DNA of 64,000 nt from Dichomitus squalens LYAD-421 SS1 (GCF_000275845.1 NW_006766886.1:605573-669572), one strand, 5' to 3'; shown: positions 11,407-25,000, counted from the stretch's first letter. Notes: generated from the letters alone by a model not told the origin. Numbers and translations: made by a program.

Positions 11407-13686
11407 ATGTCTACAGGACCTTCCCTTGTCGAGCAATTTCCACCAGAGCTGCTAACCGTAATATGTGCTCACATCTACGCATCCGGTCTGCCACCCCTGG
11501 TGACCTCTCTTGATCCTCCTCTGTGCTCCGAACATCCCAGCCTACCGACCGCTCTGCCTTCCTCATACCCTTGTGCCTATTGGCCCGAAGCTGTGGTTCG
11601 CAAAACCCTCGCTAGCATATGCTCGACGAACAGAGCCTGGTACGAAGCCGCCAAGCCGTGGCTATGGCGCAAGGTAGAGATCCGCCTCCCTCGTTCATGG
11701 TTGTCGATCGTGGAGGAGGTAGCGGGTGGTGACGACGAAGAGGCCAGCGAAGAGCAAGCCGCACTCATGGTCGGCCGAACGCTCAAGAACGCGGAGACTG
11801 CGGCCCTAGCTGCCCGCACGCTGCTCGGCGAGAGTGGCGGTACCGACGAGGCAGCGTCGGACCTTCACGACAAGGTCCTCGAGCGACTGTCCGGCCCCGA
11901 TATCTCCATACCCCCGGAGCTGCTCACACCGCCCGCGAGCCGAGAACCCAGTCCACGACGCCTCCGGACGAAGAGCAGGTCGCCCGCGCGGTGGAAACTC
12001 ATGCGCTCCATAAGCGTGGCCGTCCAGGATGTCATGGAGCGCGCTCACCCCGGCATGTACGGTACGCCCGCGACATGTTTCTGCCCGACGTCTGTGTACG
12101 TTATACTGACCATCTGCTACCGGCCCTCAGTTCCGCAACCGCAAGATCCGCACCCGGGGCGCCTGGTTTGGCACCTAGATTTCAACCACTTCCGGACCAT
12201 CGGAATGAGGCGTTCAGTCGAGGAGGGTGTCAATAACCGGTTCGTCACCGGTGACAGGCTTGTAGCCGTCCTAAAGGTCAGTAGTCTATTGTCGTCCGGC
12301 GGACTGAACTGACTGACGAACGTGCTCTAGGAGCTGCCTAACTTACGTGCCTTTGGCGCTACGGAGTACATGGATGGCGCGCTCACGTTCCCTGTGCTGA
12401 AGGAACTTCTCCTGCGCGGGTCCGCGTCTCGCGGACGCGGCCGTCCTTCGCGAGGACGCGACGTCGTGGTCCCGGATCCGAACGACCCCGAGCAAGAAGA
12501 CCTTGATCGCCGGCGCGAATGCAAAGATCTCGAAGCCATCGACTTGACGGGTTGTGTCAGCGGCGTGTTTGTTAGCGCTCTGACGCAATTTGTCGACAGC
12601 TTCCTCCTTGGCACTTCCGAAGACGACATCGAGGACGAACTCGAACGACGGCGCACACGCTCCAGGAAACTTGTCCAAGAGGAGTCCTTGATTTTCCCTG
12701 GGTTACGCCGTCTAGGCTTGCGTGGAGTGAAGTCCCTCCAGCCGCGCATCCTTGAGCCCCTCGTACAGGCGTTCCCTCACCTCACCCACCTCGATCTCTC
12801 GTGCACGCGCATCTCGCCTGAGGGTCTGGCAGCCCTAGGTCGGTCTTCGACCGTCAGACTGCAGTCGCTCGCCCTCGAGCGCTGCAACTGGCTCACTGGG
12901 GAGAGCATCCGGAACTTCCTTGTGGAGGCGCCTGCCGCTCAGGATCTCCGCGAACTTTCGCTCTACGGCGACTGGACGTTCCCATCCCCTCTCTCGGAGG
13001 AGGATGTGCGCGACATCTTTGAGTATGCCCCTTGTTTCAAGAGTGGACAGCTCGTCTATCTTGACCTATCGAGCACGCCACTCACGCGTGAGCTGCTCCT
13101 CGACGTCTGCCCACCCCAGCCGCGCTTGCGTTCCCTCGGTCTATCTCACATCCGGAATCTCGAACTGCACGTTATTGTGCAATTCCTCACCACAAAGGCG
13201 AGCAACGTCGAGGTCCTGACGCTCGTCACGTCCACCCCGGAGCTCGGATACGGCGGTCCGGTCGTGTCGGCGCGCCAGGCCACGATCGCGCTTCATGCAC
13301 AGCTCGTGCGCCCTCTGTGTACGCCTCCGTTCTCCTTCAGCTTGACGTCGACGCCGAAGGTGGAGGAGCCGCCGACGCGCTTGCGTGTCATCGAGCTCGC
13401 ACCGCCCTTGCTCACCGGTCTGGGCGCCGGCGCTGGAACGTGGCGCATCATCCGGAGCAAGGGCGGCCGTGGATGGTACGTCGACACTGCTAGCGGCTGG
13501 GTCGCGGAGCCGTCGTCCGGCGACCAGTCGCGACAGGGCCCCGTCCTGCGGAGGGATCTCGAGCCGAATCACCCGTGGAGAGTTGGGCTCGAGGCGCTCG
13601 CAGATGCGAACGGTAACGTGAGCACTGGCGTCGGGTGGCACGCGCGCAAGATGGAGGTGAGCTTGGTCGATGTTCCTGTGGTCTGA
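11407..13686 (+). CDS. F-box and leucine-rich-repeat-like protein
   Basis: Three exons (11407-12061, 12131-12276, 12331-13686) with GT-AG introns of 69 and 54 nt join in frame to 718 residues. The N-terminus 'LVEQFPPELLTVICAHIYAS' has the F-box pattern that usually binds Skp1. Residues from about 220 carry leucine-rich-like stretches, for example 'FPGLRRLGLRGVKSLQPRILEPLVQAFPHLTHLDLSCTRIS' (shortened reading), 'LQSLALERCNWLTG' and 'LVYLDLSSTPLTRELL'. Between them is a charged, Ser/Arg-rich linker ('SREPSPRRLRTKSRSPARW'). By family logic it would be a substrate adaptor of an SCF ubiquitin ligase; the substrate cannot be inferred. It reads on the + strand with ERG28 upstream and a long gene-poor stretch downstream. 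The C-terminal 100 residues lack obvious repeats. Confidence 0.8.
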
Positions 13687-16600
13687 GTGGGTGCTCATGA
13701 GAAATCGATGTCATTAGGTCCTCCTTGGGGATGGGCTCCTTGGCCGCGAGGCGGGTTTGTACGGCGCTGTCTCCTTCGCATACCAAGGATAGGCACAGGA
13801 TGCGGCTCTCCTTGTTCCACGCACCTTGTTCCTCATCCATGCCCATAGTTCGCGCTCTGGTGTGCTAATCGCCTTTGGAAGTTTCTTCGATGTCGACACT
13901 CGTAATCCCCTGCTTTCCTACTCGTCCCGCTGTATATCACATCTATCACTCTGCTCCTTGGTCGCCCGGTCGCATGGGCAGCCCAAAAACATTAACACAT
14001 CTAATACAATCAAAACAGAATTCACCTTGTCTGGAATGGAACGCTTGCATCACATTTGTACAGTACTAGCATCATGTCGAAGATTTCCTCGCAATGAACG
14101 GCTCTTCTACGTTCTCATACAGTACAGCTATAGCACTGGCAGTCCCTACTAATTGCTATGATCCTTCGCTTACCATCTCCATCGCACACGTCTACAAATG
14201 TGTTCCTCGCATCTACTCTGTTGGCGAATGACTCACCTTCGGTGATTGTTGAGAACCGTCGAACTCGGAATCCGCCAGCACTGGTGAGAGGCAGGGCGCT
14301 ATGGAAGAAGCAATGTGACGAAGCAGGTGACTTTATTGTGATGCTGCATCGCGAGTCTTCTCGAAGACAAGGACGTCGACCTATACAGCCTACAGCTTTA
14401 GAAGATGAAGCACACCAGGCATCGCGCTGGTACTTCAACAAGAAGACTACTAGACCGACGGTATGTGCCGACTCAGGGGACCCCATGCACCTCGCAGACA
14501 CGAATGGCACCATAAGCGCCTGCCGATGGAATCAAACACTTCCTTGGTCCACCACGCCTCAACATTCCTGAGCCGCAAGGCATCCAACTTACCTTATTGA
14601 GACCCGATGATCTGCGTACCTGGGGCTGCCGCCCAGGTGGTTTGCTAGGTGTTGATGTGGTTTGGAAGCCGGCCGCCGGGACCGCTCTAATTCCGCGTTC
14701 ACGAACTTGAATTCCAGATAACGACCACATCTCTGAGTTGACATCTCGCAGTAAGTAGTTCGCATGTTAAGAAAAGGAGCGACTCATAGTGCGGGTGTCA
14801 TTTTTGATCGAGCTGGAAGGATCAAGGTCAATACTAAACCTCAACAGTTCTACAACAGAAAGCTGCTTCGAACGCGCCCGAGCCCAAACAGCAGCCTGGA
14901 CTCGCTTGGGAACTTTCCGAATCCCAAGCGACCCAGATGGTCGCATCCAATTACCCACTACGGGCCTTACGCAGTACGAACATGATATAAGACAGTGAGG
15001 AAGTCGACCGAGCGCGCATGGCGATGCTACTGTTTCTATACATCTCTGAAGAATACAGCAAAGGCCTTCCGGGTATTCATGATGCGCTGTCCCGCCAGGA
15101 CTAGAGTCTACAGGTCCGATAGGTGTATTAGCCTCTGCCTTAACTACACAGCATCGCTATCGTACCTGGAGCTGTCTACCGCGAGCTGCCGGTAGCCGTG
15201 GGTGAGAACGTCGATCCGCCACGCGTCATGCATAGAGTCCGAGTCGATGCATGACGCGTGGCGGTTCAGCTTTTCATGTGTCGTCGAACCTCGACATACT
15301 ATCGAGGCTGCTCCACAAAGCCATAGTGACATCGTCTTGCTCCGCATGTCGTCGTCGATTGTCTTGGTCTACGCACAGTCAACCGGGGTCCCACTTGAAT
15401 CACCGAGCGCCCGGATGCATCAATGCAGCGCTATTTGGCGACAGCCATATACATAGCACGAAAACATGCCCTGGACTGTTGCTGGGATGCTCGGGATAAC
15501 ATGGACTGCTGTGGTCAACGGGTCGCGGCGCCTTGTTATGCATAGCTGAGTCGTTATCGCAATTTGCCTTAGTTGGGTAGGTGGTGTCGACGAGGACCGG
15601 ATGAAGACTCGCTTTAGACGTTGTCGGTCCGCACGCGGCGTCCGGGTACGTATGAACGGCTGTGCCCCTATCGTGGGTGCCCACGAGTCCGTCAGGGTTG
15701 GACGTGCTGGGGACGACACATCAGACGTGTTACGCTGCCACCGCTAGAAATTGCGCGTGCTTTCGACTGCGGATTATGTCCTGAATGCTGTAGGACAAGC
15801 ATGCGATCGGCGGCGAAGTAAGCGTAGAGGTAAGTCGTGCCAATCGATGTCAGCCGACATACGGCAACTGGCCTAACCGCTGACAGCTGACGGCTACGCG
15901 TGAGTGTCGGCCTATGCACAGGTACTTACTTAGCGCAGTACGAAGGTAGTGATAAAGAGCGTCGGATCGAAGCACAGCCTACACTGCGGCGGCGGCGGGC
16001 GGTCGGGTAGTCTTCGATTGTGAGCCGATATCGTGGAAATAGACAGCGGTGAGACGGGGTCAAGCTGAGGCCCGAGGTCCAGGCGCGGGGGAGGCAGACG
16101 TTTGCGCATTGAGCGGGCACTATGCTGTATTCATCAATGCACTGCCCTCGGGAAACACAACCAATTGTTTATATGGGGACCCCAGAAGAATTAATGGTAC
16201 CGTGCGAAGCTTGGTGCAACGTTGAGCTGGTGTACACACCAATATCACTTACCCCCCTACTAATGACGAGGACCTCGGTCCGATATTGGACGCTCATACA
16301 ATGGATCAAGCTAGAACATTAGTGGCGCAAACCGTTAGACTCCATTAACATGCATAATCCATGAGGACTTCCTGACTTATTTGTACGCTGGTGTGCGGAC
16401 GTAATTTTCTGCCGTGTTGTGGCATGACCCTTCGGTAACTGCTCATGACGCTCAACTTTCGCACCAATGCACCGATTTCCTTGAGTTATGGGCCTCCCTG
16501 CGGAGGGTGAAGCATTTGAGCAACAGCTTACCGTAGACTTTGAGGTAGCAGTAGCAGAAGGCATGGGGTGACGTGACCCTGATACAGCACCAATTTTAGC

Positions 16601-18481
16601 TATGACGGGAAAGCAAGACCGCTGTGAGGATCAGGAGTTCGAATACCTGCAGCAATCTGCAGTCAATCTCGCAGGCATGAGGGTAACACGCTGCGGCAAC
16701 GAACGGGGGCCCCGAGACGTAGACTTCTATGCGGAGATACATTAGGCGGGCAGCAGTATTGGGAATCGATGTGGGCTGGACCCTGTCGATCGGCAGTCCA
16801 AATCGGAGAGATGTTAATCAAGTACACCAGCTGGAGTATACGGGAAGTCAATATTGTGAAGAACGAGCCACGAACGCCCGCAAAAAATACTTCCGTCGCT
16901 AGAACCAGGGCGCGACGCCGAAATCCGCCGCGATGTGACCGAAGGGCTGTACAAGAAGGGTGTGAGATGAGTAGCGAACCTTCTACGCATTGACTAGCTG
17001 AGGCCTGAGTTATTATGAGTCGAGCAGCCGCGGCGGTTCCTCGAACAGGTATACCATGGCGAACCATGGGTAGTGTGCGCCATACCGCCATAATACATGC
17101 TCCCTGCAACCAGTACAGCGCCCAGGTAAACCATTGACCGGGATCCGCTCGAGATGAACGCCTCAATAGCCTCAGGGGTGCCATTGATGATGCCGCGCAT
17201 CCGGTGAATTTCGGGACGAGTGCCTCGCTTCTTCGGGAATGTGCGATAAAGCAATGCATGATTAGTTCATCATCGCCCCGCTGGGCACGCATGCATAGGG
17301 CCACGACCCTGATAGCGAAGTGGTATCTCGGTATATCGCCTGAGGGGTTCACGAATTTGGCATGTGGCATACACCTCGAAGCTTGATGTACGTCAAAGGC
17401 CGCCGTTATGCCGACTCACTGATACTCGCTGGTCGAAAGAATGAGGTAGTTGTAGGCGGCGGTGTAAGAGCTTGCGTACGGAGGACCGATCGTCGTATCG
17501 GAGCAGCTTACCTAGAAGTCCTGGTGTGTCAACTTTTGAAGCGAATGTTTGTGGCTGGAAAGGGTTCCAGCTAGAGGCACTTCGTGAACGGAGCGTAGGT
17601 AGGATTAGCCGGACACTGAAATCAGAGTAAGTATTCATTCGCAACATCGTCTCCGCCAGACGTACGCGTGGAGGGAACGTTCGTGGCAATGTTTCCAACC
17701 ATGACTACACGCATGGAAGCAGCTGGGCATCGACTATAATGTACGTCGTACGCTTCCTTGCCTATATATATGGCATTGTCATGCGCAGAAGACTGTCGCC
17801 AAGAATGCGACCCGTAATATGTCGTGCCACGAAGAATTGAGTAGGCGAAAATTACCACAGCCAACGGAAGACGGTACATTGCGGGACGCACGATTGTGAC
17901 TCGAGGCCTTGTCGCCGCATTCGAGTTGCGTACTACCTAAGGTAGTCAGATCCGTTGCCAAATATGTGTCTGCACCATCGTCACGCAAAGCCACGAGTCG
18001 TTCGTGGTGCCCTCTGCGCACTAGCTACCCTTTTTGTGAGGGAGGCAACGCTCTCGCCATATTTTTAGGCCTGAAAGCAACAGCATGAGATAAACAATAG
18101 CGATAATAATTCCGACGCTTGCATGACAACGTATAGTGATGATAGCGAGTCGACGGGCATGCGCGTGAGGCCACGCAACGATGTTTGGGAGTAAGCCATA
18201 GGATTCTCCGTGGTGATGGCGTCGCTCGGACGGTGACGGATTGCTTGGGCGAACGAGAGGCGGGATGTGAACGGCGCCAAGCCAGAGACCCCTGACACTG
18301 GATCGGATACAAGCCTTGAACCAACGCAGCGCCCCACGGCCCTTCCCATCGCCTCACTTCCCATAAGAACAACGGCCTGCTAATTCTTTGGACTCTACCT
18401 GACGCCTCCCTGTTAGCCCTATCCCTCGTTTCCCGACTACAGCTGCACCGCTCTGAACCGCGCTTTTTATCCTTCTCAGTC
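13687..18481. other. 4.8-kb gene-poor stretch
   Basis: No gene is supported. Frames above 100 codons (14158-14571 +, 14115-14513 -, 16663-17370 -, 18025-18753 -) have no recognisable family and are not extended by splice signals. On the minus strand around 16990-17250 one open stretch contains 'MRGIINGTPEAIEAFISSG' and a hydrophobic 'YLGAVLVAGSMYYGG', and another at 16700-16960 contains 'LVLATEVFFAGVRG'. These could be relics of one unidentified gene. A perfect 18-bp hairpin lies at 15216-15264. The last 100-150 bases are pyrimidine-rich and probably hold the promoter of the downstream exchanger gene. Confidence 0.4.
15216..15264. repeat. perfect 18-bp inverted repeat (hairpin)
   Basis: The arms at 15216-15233 and 15247-15264 are exact reverse complements, separated by a 13-base loop. 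Each arm itself contains the palindromes ACGCGT and ATGCAT. It lies in gene-poor DNA, not beside a recognised stop codon, so a transcription-terminator reading is not supported. It may be the end of a foldback element, or a cruciform-forming site. Confidence 0.85.
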
Positions 18482-21467
18482 ATGGCTGAACCACAGGACG
18501 CCACAACGGCCGAGGTGAAACGCACACTCAGCGTATCTGAAGGTGACAACCGCCCCTCTCGCAGAAGGACTACTACAAATAGGTCGGGGACCAACGGGCT
18601 CGCAGGGCCTACCACACGCACATCCAGTCGTCGCTCAGAAATCATCCGCAAGCTCACCATGCCTCCGAAGCCAGTAGGACAAGCGCCACCTTTTTGGCAA
18701 GGCGTTAAGGCCATTATCCTCGGGTCCTGTGAGACTTCACTTGCCTGCTTCATCGTGTCAGGTTCTGAGCTTCGATGCTGCAGGGCTGAATGTTCTACTT
18801 GTCTTCATCCCCATCTCGGTGAGTCCCAATTTGCGTGTCCCCATCATGGTGCCTCACTCTCTTTGTAGTGGGCATGTCACTTCGCACTGTCAAAGAGTAA
18901 CGAGCACGACACTCTCATCTTTGTCTGTGCGTAAGATCTCCTGCCGTGACCTAGCTTTTATTGACGTGGGTTCCAGTCTCGTTCCTTGCAATCATCCCTT
19001 TGGCTAAGGTACGTTTCTGTTGTGGTAATGCATCTAACACAGTCCTCATCCGTCACAAGTTGCTTGCATTTGCGACCGACGAGCTGTCTATGCGTGTGGG
19101 ACAGACTCTCGCAGGGCTTCTCAATGCCACACTGGTAGCTACTCTCGCCACAATCATTCATCTGCCTGTCTAACACCATCATATGTATAGGGTAACGCGT
19201 ACGCTTTCCCACTCTTGCACAGCGTATTCCGAAGCTGACATCACCCATCGCCTTTTGTCCAGCGTCGAGCTGATTGTGGCTGTATGTACTTAGTATCTGC
19301 CATCCGCTATTGATTCCCGAATTGATGCGGGACCTTTCTCTCTAGATCATCGCGCTCGTCCAATGTCAGCTGCAAGTTGTCCAAGCGTCCCGTACGTGAT
19401 TTTCCGAATGTAGCTGCCTATATGGGCTGCCGCCTAGCTGTCGATCACAACTAACGTTTGTTGTATTCAGTTATCGGCTCTATCTTGAGTAACCTGCGTG
19501 CGTCCATCAAACCACAAGAGGCGCTCTTTGAACATTGGTTGCTGATTTGGTGCTTGCCAACACAATGCCTCCCGTACTGCAGTGCTCGTCCTCGGAATGT
19601 GTTTCTTCGCGGGCGGTACAAGGTTCTCAGAGCAGGGCTTCGGTGTCAGTGCGTATTGGTTTTTCTGCCGTTCTCTGCCGGGCTGCGCCTGCGCCGGGGC
19701 TGTGTAGGAAGATTACTCACGTCCACCGCTCCCGCTCCGTGCCACCCGCAACCACACCCGATCCGTTCGTCGCACTGTGGTACTGGCTGCACGGGTACAT
19801 TCTGCAGGTGTCGTGCAGCTCAATTCCTCACTGCTGATAATTTCCGTCATCGCTGTCCTCCTCCCGGCTGCTTTCCACACAGCTGCCGGCGCTCAAATCC
19901 CGGATGGTCCGGAGGCGAAGGACATTCTGGCAGTCAGCCACGGGGTGAGTTCCTGCGCTGCCGGTGTCCGGCAATGTCATGCCTAGAGTATCGCTGACGA
20001 CGTGTCCACGTATTGTGCTAGGCGGCTATCATCCTTCTCTTCAGTGCGTGCCATTCCTTTCTTCGTCTATCCGGCCAGGCTAACATAAATGCTTCTATTC
20101 AACCTGTCCACCGCAAACCATCCATTTCCATATGATACAGTTTATGGGTCGTACTTGGTCTTCCAGCTGTTCTCGCACAAGGATCTCTATGATGACAAAA
20201 ACCCGGACATCTTCAAGTCTACTAAGTACCAGAAGAGGAACCGCAATGCTGCCGCTAACGGCGACTCTACTTCCGCTGATGGGTCCTCAGTGCCCTTGAA
20301 CCGCATTACTAGTGGTAGTCTCGCGGGTTCCCCCCCGTCCAGTCCTTCCACTGGCCACCAAGAGCTTCCCCGGAACGGAGACCCTGAGAGTGACCCTGCT
20401 TCTCAACCTACTTCAGAGGGAGAGGAGGAGGAGACCCCTCAGATGAGCGTTCTGCTTACGATTGCTCTGCTCACCGTGGTGACTGTGGTACGTCCGGCCT
20501 GCCTTCCCGGATGCCCATGCCCGTGCTCTCTGTCAGACTCGTCGACGCTGACGTTTTTTGCTACGAAACATCAATAGGTCGTTGCGGTGACCGCCGAGTT
20601 CCTCGTTGATTCCATCAATGGTCTGACCGCAAGTGGGCACATCAGCAAGACGTTCGTTGGGCTCATTCTGCTCCCTATCGTTGGTAACGCCGCAGGTACG
20701 CCGCTGCAGCACTATCCCCGAGTGTGGCCGATCCGAGCTGATGTCGGCATCCTCTTTCTCATCTCTGCTCCCGTGCGCTTTCCTGGCCACAGAACACGTA
20801 ACGGCTGTCACTGTGTCCGTGAAGGACAAGCTCACGCTGTCTCTCGGTGTCGCGGTTGGTTCGAGTATTGTAAGTCGTACGCCCCCAAACACCCTCCTAT
20901 ATTGACATGCATGAAATGCGTCACACAGCAAATTGCGCTATTCGTTATCCCGTTCATTGTCACCCTCGGCTGGATCCTCGGCAAGCCCATGAGCATGTTG
21001 TTCGACCCATTCGAGTCCATCGTCCTGTTCCTGTCCGGTGCGTGCATGTTCTCCACTGATGAGTTATACGTGTGAGGCCCGTGCTGACTTCTGCGCTTGT
21101 GCCCGCAGTGCTTGTGGTGAATTACGTCGTGCAGGACGGTAAGAGGTGGGTCGATTCCCATATAACATGGTGGCGCGACGGCACTTGCATCGTCGTGATG
21201 CACACTTTATGCGCGCTTCACGCGTCTCCACTTTCCGTTTGCTCCATTGCTCCGAACGCATTGCTAACACGTTTCTAATCCTCTCCGCGACGCAGCAACT
21301 GGCTAGAAGGAATGATCCTCATGTGTCTGTATGTCATCGTCGCCGTCACATTTTGGTACTACCCTGGTGCGTTTCCTGTCCTGTCTCTGCCAATTCCTTC
21401 TGAGCTCATTGTCGCTATTTGCGCACCTCTAGGAGTCGTGGACCTCGCCCAACTCAACACATGCTGA
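18482..21467 (+). CDS. VCX1: vacuolar Ca2+/H+ exchanger (CaCA family, Vcx1-like)
   Basis: About 18 exons splice to roughly 520 residues. Both signature repeats of calcium/cation antiporters are present: 'NATLGNAVELIVA' (alpha-1) and 'LPIVGNAAEHVTAVTVS' (alpha-2). Other family landmarks are 'GSWLNVLLVFIPIS', 'FLAIIPLAKLLAFATDELS', 'SLIGSILSNLLLVLGMCFFAGG', 'GVAVGSSIQIALFVIPF' and 'NWLEGMILMCLYVIVAVTFWYYP'. An N-terminal basic cytosolic tail of about 70 residues and a Ser/Glu-rich central loop ('SEGEEEETPQ') fit the exchanger layout of two bundles of membrane helices. Known role: moves Ca2+ into the vacuole in exchange for H+. The first alpha repeat is encoded across an 8-nt exon (19191-19198) and a 19-nt exon (19263-19281). 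The stop TGA is at 21465. The start is the first ATG of the long basic first exon. Confidence 0.92.
19191..19198 (+). other. 8-nt micro-exon in the exchanger gene
   Basis: Bases GGTAACGC lie between a TATAG acceptor and a GTACGC donor. They supply Gly-Asn and two bases of the Ala codon of the conserved GNAVEL motif. The following 19-nt exon (19263-19281) supplies the rest. Skipping it would destroy both the frame and the ion-binding motif. Confidence 0.85.
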
Positions 21468-22000
21468 GATGCCACGCACTTGCTCGCGCTAGAGGACTCA
21501 ATTCAAACGCATGCGTACCTCCTTATCTTATTGTGCCATGGGACATAACGACGATCTTTCTTTACGACGGACTGACTAATGTGTAGCTGTACCGTATTGG
21601 CTTGCTTCCGGTCGATGACATATACCACCGCCCTCGGGATACCTTCCACTCGGAATAATCATTGCACCTTAACCAGTCGCTCCTTTTCCTACACCCCTCT
21701 TTGCACCCGCACCGAGTCTCATGAACAAACTAGCTTCGGGTATGGGTCCATACTGTTCTGGTTCATTCTAACAGAGTGCAGTATACCCCAGGGATCTCGA
21801 CGTAGGAACCATGTACACACGCATGTTCTGCGAATGCTCGGAATGCTATGCCCTTGTCGTCCGCCATGCTCCGCTGTGCAGGCTCGTCTCAAGTAGAAGT
21901 ACAATTAGGGTAGCGGCAGTGGGAGATAGCATATACAGGATAAGTGCACGTCATGTCCGGATAGAGTTCGCGCCCGCATGAGTTAACGCCCCGAAAATTC

Positions 22001-25000
22001 TCAAAGCTTCGCCTTTAGTGGGGTGTCCGGGTTGGCGAGCGTTGCCGCTGCTGCTGCGAGAACCGTCGTCTGACGTTCCTTAACCTTGGTGGCTGGGGGG
22101 TGAAAACAAATACCGCCGCGTTAGCTGTATTCGTTTCCCACAGAACACTGCCCCCGGCAGCGGGAGTACGCACTAAAGATAACCTTATCGCCTTCTTTCC
22201 ACATCTCGGTCACGAGAGTCTCTCCCGGATAGACTACGCCCGCGAATCTATGCGAACGTGCGCCCAACGTCAGCAACAGCATAGCCGGATACAGGACCAA
22301 CGTGCGAGTATGAGCAAGCGCGCAAGCGGTGGGGAAAGGTACTTACCGCACTTTGATGTCCGTGAACTCGCCGAAGGACTTGAGAACGTGCTTGCCCGAG
22401 ATGCCCATAGAGCAGAGTCCTGATATAGTAGGCACAATGGTCAGCTAACGACGGACACGAACAAGGACGTTTGACAAATTGGGCAGATAATTACCGTGCA
22501 GAATAGGCTTGTCGAACCCACCGACGGCGGCGAATTCGGGGAGGATCTTCAGCAGCGCAGAGGGTGTCAGCAGACCAGCGGAAATGAGCAAGGGCTACGC
22601 GGAACATAACATACGTGGAGGGGGTTTGAGTCGCCGCTCAGGCTGGGGTGGCCGCGCGGTCAGCACGGTGCGCGAAAGACTCCAAGTGTAACGCCATGCT
22701 CACCGGTACAACGCAGCCTGGATAGGGAGTGTCTTCTCTTCGACCACCGCGTCCGGCTTCCGCTTAGGAATGGGATTCTCTGCGGACGCCGCGCCGCGGT
22801 CTGCACGCAATGTGGTGGAGTAAGGAAATGAAGAACAGCGGGTGTTCAGCAAGGCGGACACCGGCCCTCGCAGACAAAATGAGATACGCACCCTTGCCTG
22901 TCCGCTTGCCCCCAAAGCCGCCCGAGCCACGGATGAACATGGTGGACTGGTTCTCGAAGATGACCTTGCCCGTGTGCTTGTCCTTTGTTACGACGATGGC
23001 GGTGACGGCAGCGGCCTTGCCCTTGTCCAGAACCTCCACTAGCCTGTCTCTGGCCTCAGCGAGCCTCCTCTCGGTCTGTACGCTCGCTGTACTTACCTGG
23101 CCTCGTTGACGAGCTCGCCGCTAGTCGGGATAGGTGCCTTGATGGACAGGTACTGCTCGCCATGGAGCAGCTTCGCCTGTACGTCAACGGTGCACACACG
23201 AGAGCCCGGACTGGTCAGAAACGGGGAACACACTACGTCAGCAAGTGTGGGCACAACTCACCGGGTTGAAGTTGGGCAGGAAGTCGAACGAGAGGCCCGC
23301 GCTCGCCTGGAACTGGGGGATGACGCCGAACGTCGGCAGCGCGGCGAAGTCCTCGTGGTTCTCGTACGTCCACTGCAGCTCCTGCTCGGTCGCGCCGATG
23401 CCGAGATTGTACAGGATGACGTCGCGCTCTGTGTAGCTGTACTCGACAGGCTCCGGCACCTCCTTCTTCGCCTCCGCGACGACCTCTGAATCCTCGGGGT
23501 CCGCGTAGGGACTGTCGGGGGAGCCTGGGTCTGAGCCGCTCGCGGCGTTCTCGTCGACGTTGCCGAAGTTCTCGGCGATCTGCATGAACGCCTCCTGGGT
23601 GCTCGCAGGGTTCGTGGCGCGGCCGTCGTCTGCGGACCCCGTGAGCACTCGGTGCGGGGACAAGAGAACTGACCTGACGTGCTTACCGAAGTCAGTGAGG
23701 ACCTTCCACTTTGCAATGATGTCTTCAGGCTGCAACGGCTTGTTGACGGGGAAGCCGTGCCCACCAGCACGCTGCCACTGGATCTGCGCAATCCAACCAC
23801 CTGCGATCTGGAAGATGCCACCAGTCGTCTCGTCGTTCGCATCGCTGCTGAGGTAGCCAACGAGGGGTGCGATGTACTCCTCCTTGACTGCCTCTATGTG
23901 ATGGCCGGCTCTAGCAGGACGATCAGCACACACCGTCCATGCCGACCAGGGCGGAACCGATCATGCATCGACTTACCGACCAAGCCCTGCAGCGGCACCC
24001 GCGGAAGGGATGACAACGTTCGCAAAGATGTTGTACTTCTTTCCCTCGATGGCCAGCGTCTTGGTGAACCCGAGGATACCGGCCTTCGCGGTGGAATAGT
24101 TCACAAGGCCAGGCAAACCATCTTGTTCATGTGGTCAGCATTGTCCCGATTGTCCCCAGAAAACCCGACTCACAAAGACCGGACTGGGAACCCATGGTGA
24201 CGATGCGACCATACTTCTGCTTGAGGAAGATGGGCCAGAGGGCCTTCGCGCACTGTCCACACCCGAATCAATCTCTGCATGGCGTCCTCTCCTCGCGGCG
24301 AACCTCACCTTATACGTAGACCTGAGGTGGACCGCAAGGACCTCGTCCCAGTCCTTCTCGGACAGCTTCTCAAACGCGCTCGGGCGTGCGAGGCCGGCGT
24401 TCGCCACAAGGACGTGTGCGCCCCCAAACTTGTCCAGCGCGGTCTTCACGATGCCCTCGCCGTCCTCGGCGGACGTCACCGCGGCGACGGCCTTCCCTCC
24501 AGCTACGCAGCGCATATAAGTATCGGGGGAAACCAGGCATGCAGCGTGAAACGCACCCTTCGTGATCTCGTCGACGATGGCTTGGGCAGCCTTGCCGTTG
24601 ACATCGTTCACGACGACGTTCGCGCCGAGACGCGCGTACAGCAGTGCGTATGCGCGCCCGAGCCCGGACCCGGCACCAGTGACGATGACAGTCTTCCCGT
24701 CGAAGCGGACTTCTTGCGATGCTTGCGGGTTCTCGGTGACTTTCGAGGACTCCGCGATTTTAGCCTGCCAAAACATCAGCATCGTCGAATTAGACAGACC
24801 CGCCGAAGTGTCTTGCCTTGATATCGAAATCAGGGAGACCCTGTGGGCTACACCACAAGGCTTGAGTCGGGTCCCAAGCTCTCAGTAGGGGGATGCAGAG
24901 GCTTACTGTTCTGGATCAGTTTCGAAGTCTGTGATTTGTTCCCACTTCTCTTGGACCTGATGTTCCGATGCGCATGAGCATGAGCAACATACGTGAACAC

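Noticed and set aside
16640..16670. tRNA-like T-arm 'GGAGTTCGAATACC'
   Set aside because: The five-base stem does not pair properly, and no acceptor or anticodon arm fits around it.
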